From Anodontia alba (lineage: Eukaryota > Mollusca > Bivalvia > Lucinida > Lucinidae): DNA of 64,000 nt. The number at the start of each line of letters is the position of its first letter. Within the stretch, counting starts at the first letter, position 1. The DNA is taken from positions 63,256,550-63,320,549 of the forward strand of contig OZ024830.1 in the NCBI GenBank assembly GCA_964016985.1, written 5' to 3'. Positions 57,851-64,000 of the stretch are shown piece by piece. Both the position numbers and the translations under genes were made by a program. The notes under the pieces were generated by a model, which saw nothing but the letters and a program-made list of their open reading frames with translations, was not told the origin of the DNA and ran no database searches.

Positions 57851-60185
57851 TCTAAAAAAATCTAAACGGGTTGAGACCTTCGAACATACGGAGACAACGC
57901 GGTTTGGAAATCAACATGCACATCATCGTACGTTTGAAGTTCTCTTCCATCATTTATTTGTTTGTTTTTTCGGACGAGTGCGAAACAGCAACTAAGGTCA
58001 GAAACCTCAGGAACATCAGCAGGCACGTAGAAAAGCACTTCTGAGGAAAGTTACAACAAACTTCTTTATCAGCGGACATCAACGAAAACGAGTGGAAGCA
58101 GGAAAAAAAACACACACAAAAAAAAAAAAAAAAAAACACAAAAAATGAACATATGCAGACAGCGCGGTTTAAAAAATCAAGCCTGCGCATCATCATATGT
58201 TTGAAGGTCTCTGCCACCATTTATTTATCAGTTTATTTATTTGTTTTTATTTATTGGCCAATCTCGCTGTTCGGTCCAGCGGTACAGCTGAAGCTATACA
58301 TACCGCAAGACTGTTGCAGTTAGTTCCCTTGATTAGGGGTGCTTGATTGGTCATAAAAGAGCAACAAACATTTTAAAGTTTACAAATTTATTATTCACTG
58401 GATAAAAACAATGAAGCGGATATCAAGCAAGGTACATGCACAAAGTTTCAACAATAAACAAATACAAACAACATGCAATATAACTTATAAAATACGTGCA
58501 ATACGTAACATCTCATAATAACAGGAGGAAACGGCTATCATGCATGCATAATAGTGGGTGGGGGTTGCCGAGATCGGTATAGCGCGGACCGCATAAGTCG
58601 CAGTTGGCGTTCATGGATCCCGATGACCGCGCTATAACGGCGCTGCAGTGTATATAAGTTATTAAGCAAAATGCATCTTAATTTTTTGAAAACCTACCAA
58701 GAGATGTAACTCCAAGAGTTATGGACCCTTGACCCTTATTCTGGTATACAGGATACATCCAGTCATTGTCCATCTTTATACAAACATTCAGCTTTCTACC
58801 TTTCTTGGTTTCTGAGAAATCTGTTACGAAAATTTTCAAGAATGGCAAAATTTGAAAACAAAAACCTACCAGGACATAACTCCAATATTTATGGACCTTT
58901 GACCCTTATTCTGGTAAACATGATACATGCAGTCATTGTCCATGTTTATACCATCTTTCAGCTTTCTAGCTTTCTTAGGTTTTGAGAAATCTGTTACAAA
59001 AATTTTCAAGACTGGCAAAATTTGAAAACCTTCCATGGGACATAACTTCATGAGTCATGGGTCCTTGGCCACCGTTCTGCCACTGCACCTTCCTTACCTT
59101 AGAGACCAAGTGTGGTATCAGTTTCATCAGAATAGGACCACAAACATTAAAGTAATTGAGCAAAATGCATTTTAATTTAAAAAAAAAAAAAAAAAAACTA
59201 CCAAGGGACGTAACTCCAGGAGTTATAGGCCCTTGGCTACCATTCTGCCTCTACCTCAGAGACCAAGTGTAATACACGCATATAAGTTTCACTGAAGTAG
59301 GACCACAAACATAAAAGTTATTAAGCAAAATGAATTTAAATTTTGCAGTCACAGAATCACAGAATCATGGAATGAAGGAATTATGGAATGATGGAAGGAC
59401 ATGGCAAATCCAGTATAGCCTCACTTTTTCAAAGCAGGACTTTAAAAACATTTAGAATGTTGTCTGCTATAATTTTGCTTAGCCCTTTAAGGATTAAACC
59501 ACACAAACTATTCATTTCCATTCTAATGACATACTGGTTTAATTACAAAGTGTTTAAAATATTTAACAAGAGACCTACAGAAGCCTAAATCACTCATCTC
59601 ACCATATTGTCCTAGCTGGCAATGTGCTCTATACATAGCTCCTAGTTTCATTTATGGAGTCCAAAAGCACCACTTTGCTAACTTAAAGGGAAAAGCAATT
59701 TTGGTGTAAACTGTACCAAAGATGCAATCTCTTGACAAACTGTGTATTTTGATGCAAATTTGATCAAAATCGGACTAAAAATAAGTAATTTATCAAGGTT
59801 TGAAAATATCAAAAATGATTTTATGGATGCTGCTGTTTAGAATATTTAATGAGGTTTTATGTTGTCATAAAGCCTAAATTAGATACGCAAAACCTAGATA
59901 AATGCACTTAATACCCAACGCATAAAACACATTCTAGGAACAGGTTTTACATGAACCATAATTTCCTTTACAGGCATGAGCAATCATTGTTATTTGTTCA
60001 AATTATGTGACTGTAGAAGAGAGACAGACAGACAGATAAAGAGAGAGGGAGAAAGAAGCAATGCATAAATATAACTGAATAAGAGAACTAACCCTATAAC
60101 AAATGCTCGTCTTTTACTGAATTAATGCAAGAAAAAACTGTTGTAAATTTGCAAAAATTGATGTGTAACAATTCCAACCCAGATC

Positions 60186-60494
60186 CATACATGCCATAAG
60201 GTGTGCACTAAAATCTGTGAGATAAGGTAAAATTTTAAGGGAGATTTGACAAAATTCTGTGATATTTTCTTTAAAATCATGATGGAGCTCCCCCAATATA
60301 GTGTAAAGTATTTTTTTTCATGTAAGAAGCTTGTAAAAACCACAAAAGTGTGTGATTTGTGTTTATTCCTTCAGAAAATCTGTTGTAAAATGGTCTGAAA
60401 ATTCGGTGAGATTTGAATTTTTTATGAGAATTACCTTCTAGATGGCCAAATTCTGTGAGATTTTATCTCACAGTGTGATATATGGCATGTATGT
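60186..60494. mobile_element. Terminal-inverted-repeat mini-element in L, 309 bp
   Basis: AGATC at 60181-60185 and 60495-60499 is a probable 5 bp target duplication. Ends CATACATGCCATA and TATGGCATGTATG are inverted, followed inward by 'tctgtgagataa' and 'attttatctcacag'. Removing it restores normal unit spacing in L. No protein; superfamily not assigned. Confidence 0.8.
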
Positions 60495-60681
60495 AGATCA
60501 GATCAACATCAATGCATATGGAAAACTTGGTCTATCCATAAATTTTTTCCCAAGCTATTGAGCGGATAGGAGATTTTGGCAATAACAAATGCCCATAACT
60601 GTGTAGAAAATTTGCGAAAATTAACGCATAGCAATCCTAACCTTGATCTGGTTAAGGTCAATGCATCTGCAAAATCTGATA

Positions 60682-61931
60682 CGAGGGCAAGTCAATAAGT
60701 AACCAACCTATCCCATTTCCAATTGACCGAGACACCAAAGATTTTCATGCCTTGTTTCAATACATGTTTTAGGTGTGAGGGCAAAATTTCACCCTTATCG
60801 TGTCATTCACTCATAAGATATTGAATGTCAAACATGGCTAGTGATGCAAAAGTAAGCTTTTTATCAAAAGCTGAGTACCGTGCTGTAATTCGGTACTTGT
60901 ATTTGGAAGGGAAAACAGGTCAGGAAATACACTGCGAGTTGACCAATGTTTATGGGACTTCTGCACCATCGTATGCACAAGTTAAATTCTGGGTTGGGGA
61001 ATTCAAATGCAGTAGAACGTCTTTAGAAGATGAAACCAGGTCTGGACGCCCATCAGATGCCACTGATGAAGAAATGTGTAACAAAGTATGGGATCTGGTG
61101 TACTCTGATAGGCGAATTACGGTGGAAGAAATAGCGAATGCATTACACATTTCACATGGTAGCGTTTCAACAACTTTACATGATCGCTTGGGTATGCACA
61201 AGCTAACAGCCCGTTGGGTCCCAAAATCCCTTAGCGACGAGCAAATGGCAACCAGAACATCAGTATACAGTGCAGTGTTGAAGCAGTTTAGGTCAAAGGA
61301 AGATGATTTCCTTTCACGTTTGGTGACTGTAGATGAGACCTGGGTCCATTATTATGAGCCAGAGAATAAAGCTCAAAGTCGCCAGAGTGTAGGGCTGGGG
61401 TCTCCGAGGCCAAAGAAGTTCAAAACGCAACCCTCTGCTGGCAAGGTGATGGCAACTGTATTTTGGGATGCACGAAACGTTATTATGTTGGACTTTCTAG
61501 CAAAGAAAAGTACAATAACAGATGCGTATTATGCGAATTTGCTCGACTGAGAATGGTGATCAGTGAAAAACGCTGAGGTAAACTCTCGAAAGGGATTCTG
61601 CTCCAACAGGACAATGTGAGAGTCCACACTTGCAAAATTGCAATGGATGCTGTTGAGAGGAATGGGTACGAGTTAATACCGCACCCCGCCTATTCTCTGG
61701 ACTTAGCTCCTAATGACTATCTTGAAAAAGGATATCCGTGGACGTCATTTCCGGTCCAACGAAGAAGTCGTGGCGGCAGAGACAAGAACCCTGGCTTCTT
61801 CAGTTCTGGGCTGATGGTACTGGAACACCGTTGGTCCAAGTGCATCATTCTAGAGGGCAATTACATCGAAAAAGAAGATATCAATCTCACCCAGAAATAA
61901 GTTAGGCTGGTTTTTTATTGACTCACCCTAG
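60682..61931 (+). mobile_element. mariner element, 1250 bp, full length but dead
   Basis: TA at 60680-60681 and 61932-61933. The terminal repeats are CGAGGGCAAGTCAATAAGTA at the left and, reverse-complemented, CTAGGGTGAGTCAATAAAAA at the right. It encloses the transposase relic and interrupts an L unit between 'gcaaaatctga' and 'ttccatccattctttcac'. Confidence 0.93.
60825..61900 (+). pseudogene. mariner transposase (DD34D), frameshifted
   Basis: ATG at 60825 opens 241 codons: N-terminal helix-turn-helix region (AVIRYLYLEGKTGQEIHCEL; second HTH TVEEIANALHISHGSVSTTL), the linker motif WVPKSL (131-136), and the first catalytic Asp in VTVDETW (D170). A frameshift at about 61548 follows NLLD; then a CGA-to-TGA stop (SEKR*GKLSKG); then the second Asp in LLQQDN and the third in LAPNDY with 34 residues between, the mariner spacing. 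Near 61720 about 15 bp coding for HLFPK is lost with a frameshift, and the ending FSSGLMVLEHRWSKCIILEG returns in the earlier frame to 61900. Length is near the usual ~345 residues. It acted in cut-and-paste transposition of the surrounding 1250 bp element; no longer functional. Confidence 0.95.
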
Positions 61932-62169
61932 TATATTCCATCCATTCTTTCACAAGATATTGAGCAGAAACAAAATTTTGACAACAACCAAAGGCCATAA
62001 CTCCCTTGTAAATTTGTGAAAATTATTATGTAACAATCCCAATCTAGATCTGGTTAAGATCAATGCATATGCAAAATTTGATCAAAGTCCATCAATTCAT
62101 TCACAAGATTTTGAGCAGAAATATAATGCTGAGAATAACCAAGAGCCATAACTCTCTTGTAAATTTGCA

Positions 62170-64000
62170 ACAAGAGCTCCACCAAGCGGGGCATTATACG
62201 CCCGTGGCAAGTAATAAGATGCAGCACATTAACTGGCTCCTGTATAATTCAGTGCTCCGGATATAAACTGTAAGTGGAATTACAAAAAAAAAAAAAAAAA
62301 ATTAAAAAAAAATTCATTGGGGCATAATCTCTGCTGATATTTGGTGAACTGTAACCTAAAGGCCAAGCTGGCCAAGAAATTAAGGGAGAAGTTTGCTGCT
62401 TCTAGGGAGAAGTGCTTTCTGACGGAGGACACACCACAGAAGCATGGCTATATTATAAGCTCATATGAGCCTTTGGCACACTATTACCTCTAAACAATAT
62501 GCTGTGAAAAGTTTACAAAAACTTTCAAAGGGGCATAAATCTGCAAATATTTTGTGCACTGTAACCTAAAAATAATATGTGCTGCTCCACATCATCATGT
62601 AAGTATTAATGAAGTTTCAGCTTGATCGGATGTAAACTGTAGGAGAATTTAGCCGGAAACAAAAGAATTAATAGAAATTTTCAAAGGGGTTTAACACTGC
62701 TAATATTTGGTGGACTGTAACCTTGAAACAATATGCGCTGCTCCACATCATGGTCTTACTACAAATCAAGTTTCAGCTTGATCGGATGTAAACTGTAGGA
62801 GGATTTAGTTGGAAACAAAAAATTAATAGACATTTTCGAAGGGGTTTAACTATGCTAATACTTGGTGGACTGTAACCTCGAAACAATACGTGCTGCTCCA
62901 CATCATGGTCTAACTGTACATGAAGGTTTCAGCTTGATTGGATGTAAACTGTTGGAGGATTTAGCCATAAACTAAAAATTAATCGAAATTTTCAAAGAAG
63001 TATAACTCTGCTAATACTTGGTGGACTGTAACCTCGAAATAATATGCACTGCTCCACATCATGGTCTAACTATACATGAAGTTTCCGCTTGATCGGATGT
63101 AAACTGTAGAAGTTAGCCGGAAACAAAAAATTAATAGACATTTTCGAAGGGGTTTAACTCTGCTAATACTTGGTGGACTGTAACCTCGAAACAATACATG
63201 CTGCTCCACATCATGGTCTAACTGTACATGAAGGTTTCAGCTTGATTGGATGTAAACTGTTGGAGGATTTAGCCATAAACTAAAAATTAATCGAAATTTT
63301 CAAAGAAGTATAACTCTGCTAATACTTGGTGGACTGTAACCTCGAAATAATATGCGCTGCTCCACATCATGGTCTAACTATACATGAAGTTTCCGCTTGA
63401 TCGGATGTAAACTGTAGGAGGAGTTAGCCGCAAACAAAAGTCTACTGATATTTTCAAAGAGGCATAACTCTGCTATTTGGTGGACTGTAACCTCGAAACA
63501 ATATGCACTGCTCCACATCATGGTCTAACTATACATGAAGTTTCAGCTTGATCGGATGTAAAATGTAGGAGGAGTTAACCGGAAATGAAAAGTTTACAGA
63601 AATTTTCTAAGGGGCATAACTCAGCAAACATTTGGTGGACTGTAACCCGAAACAATATGCGCTGCGCCACATCATGGTCTAACTATATACCAAGTTTCAG
63701 CTTGATCGGATGTAAACTGTAGAAGGAGTTAGCTGGAAACGAAAAGTCTATTGAAATTTTCAAAGGGGCATAACTCTGCTAATATTTGGTGGACTGTAAC
63801 CTCGAAATAATATGCGCTGCTCCACATCATGGTCTAACTATATATGAAGTTTCAGCTTGATCGGATGTAAAATGTAGGAGTTAACCAGAAATGAAAAGTT
63901 TACAGAAATTTTCTAAGGGGCATAACTGCAAACATTTGGTGGACTGTAACTCCGAAACAATATGCGCTGCGCCACATCATGGTCTAACTATATACCAAGT
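62170..64000 (+). mobile_element. Pearl/HINE-like element, family K copy 2, runs off window
   Basis: The head is AACAAGAGCTCCACCAAGCG with a GCGGGGC...GCCCGTGG hairpin. More than nine ~150-160 bp units follow ('tggtggactgtaacctcgaa', 'gctgctccacatcatggtct', 'agtttcagcttgatcggatg', 'gaggagttagccggaaac'). Within them a two-unit block of ~305 bp is itself tandemly doubled (62815-63420). A patch at 62360-62475 ('aagctggccaagaaattaag') is foreign to the unit. The 3' end lies outside the window. Confidence 0.8.

Larger units (their letters stand above)
56818..58650. mobile_element. Decayed pogo/Tigger-like DNA transposon, 1833 bp
   Basis: TA at 56816-56817 and 58651-58652. The left end CACTGCAACACCGTTATTAC and right end (reverse complement CACTGCAGCGCCGTTATAGC) form ~26 bp inverted repeats continuing into GCGGTC; CAGTGCA...CGTTATA ends and TA target fit pogo/Tigger elements. 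The empty site 'cacaaatataagttattaag' is nearly readable in sister G units (59290-59320). No transposase frame survives. Internally a ~100 bp segment is duplicated (57880-57965 and 58146-58235: 'gcggtttggaaatcaa', 'catcatttatttgt'), and three TTAA mini-elements have landed in it. Confidence 0.82.
56321..59424 (+). mobile_element. Pearl/HINE-like element, family G copy 2, interrupted
   Basis: The head 'agagctgtcagaggatctga' and the end 'ggcaaatccagtatagcctc' match G1. Core units ('aaaacctaccaagggacgta', 'gttatgggcccttggccac', 'aggaccacaaacattaaag') flank the pogo-like insertion at 56818-58650. G2 units differ from G1 by a longer period with a second 'caccattctgcc' half. Confidence 0.78.
56166..59493. 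mobile_element. TTAA mini-element split by element G2
   Basis: The left part 56166-56320 begins with TTAA (56162-56165) then CCCTTAAAGCACTAAT; the right part 59425-59493 ends 'gcttagccctttaagga' before TTAA (59494-59497). Together they form one ~224 bp element of the 29632 type. The right part keeps 'atgttgtctgctataatttt' as in the copy at 57092-57317. Everything between is inserted. Confidence 0.8.
59564..62169 (+). mobile_element. Pearl/HINE-like element, family L, ~150 bp units, interrupted twice
   Basis: The head is 'aacaagagacctacagaagc' with 'cactcatctcacc'. The units contain 'aatttgcgaaaattaacgca', 'gatctggttaaggtcaatgc' and 'aaaggccataactcc'. Unit starts at 60149, 60609, 62011 and 62160 give ~150 bp spacing once the two insertions (60186-60494 and 60682-61931) are removed. 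The 3' end is not seen; K2 begins at 62170. Confidence 0.7.

Overview
The window looks like intergenic, repeat-saturated DNA from an invertebrate animal, most probably a bivalve mollusc. The main reason is its dominant sequence class: non-autonomous 'pearl'/HINE-like elements (Helentron-associated elements known from bivalves), each with a short hairpin head, a core of 125-330 bp tandem units, often an ACGG-rich microsatellite, and a terminal hairpin ending near CTCAGGTGAGCTAA. Species cannot be fixed from the sequence. I recognise no intact host gene, rRNA or genuine tRNA gene; one 54-codon reading frame at 50083-50247 (minus) is the only non-repeat coding candidate.

Layout. 1-3570: an old ~120 bp tandem array split by a pearl-like element (B1) and a SINE. 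3574-6446: mostly unassigned, with hairpins. 6447-9231: pearl-like element E1. 9994-13802: B2, interrupted by A (145 bp units). 13818-15172: M. 15574-22618: E2, interrupted by D (minus), which is interrupted by C (plus). 23482-28617: F1, I, short repeats and a truncated H copy. 29632-36440: TTAA mini-elements, a decayed multi-domain transposon-type protein gene (30375-33962, minus) and H1, bracketed by diverged inverted repeats. 36751-37800: an 82 bp minisatellite. 38384-46733: TTAA mini-elements and the H2, J, G1 and F2 arrays. 47612-50588: a broken Crypton-type tyrosine recombinase gene (DUF3504 class) between two full-length SINEs. 50589-55739: K1, TA-flanked mini-elements and a LINE reverse transcriptase relic. 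56166-59493: a four-layer nest. 59564-64000: L, carrying a mini-element and a dead mariner transposon, then K2 running off the window.

The transposon proteins (LINE RT, mariner transposase, tyrosine recombinase, CXC/nuclease-like protein) are all broken by stops and frameshifts, so nothing autonomous is active here. Nested insertions with readable empty sites allow a relative chronology. The most original signals are: (1) family-specific hairpins at conserved places at both ends of the pearl-like elements, with paired base changes; (2) a two-box motif shared by core units of otherwise dissimilar families; (3) arrays of paired YY1-like ATGGCGGC sites in 145 bp units; (4) a possible undescribed large transposon around the CXC/nuclease-like pseudogene; and (5) the small reading frame with a promoter-like upstream region.
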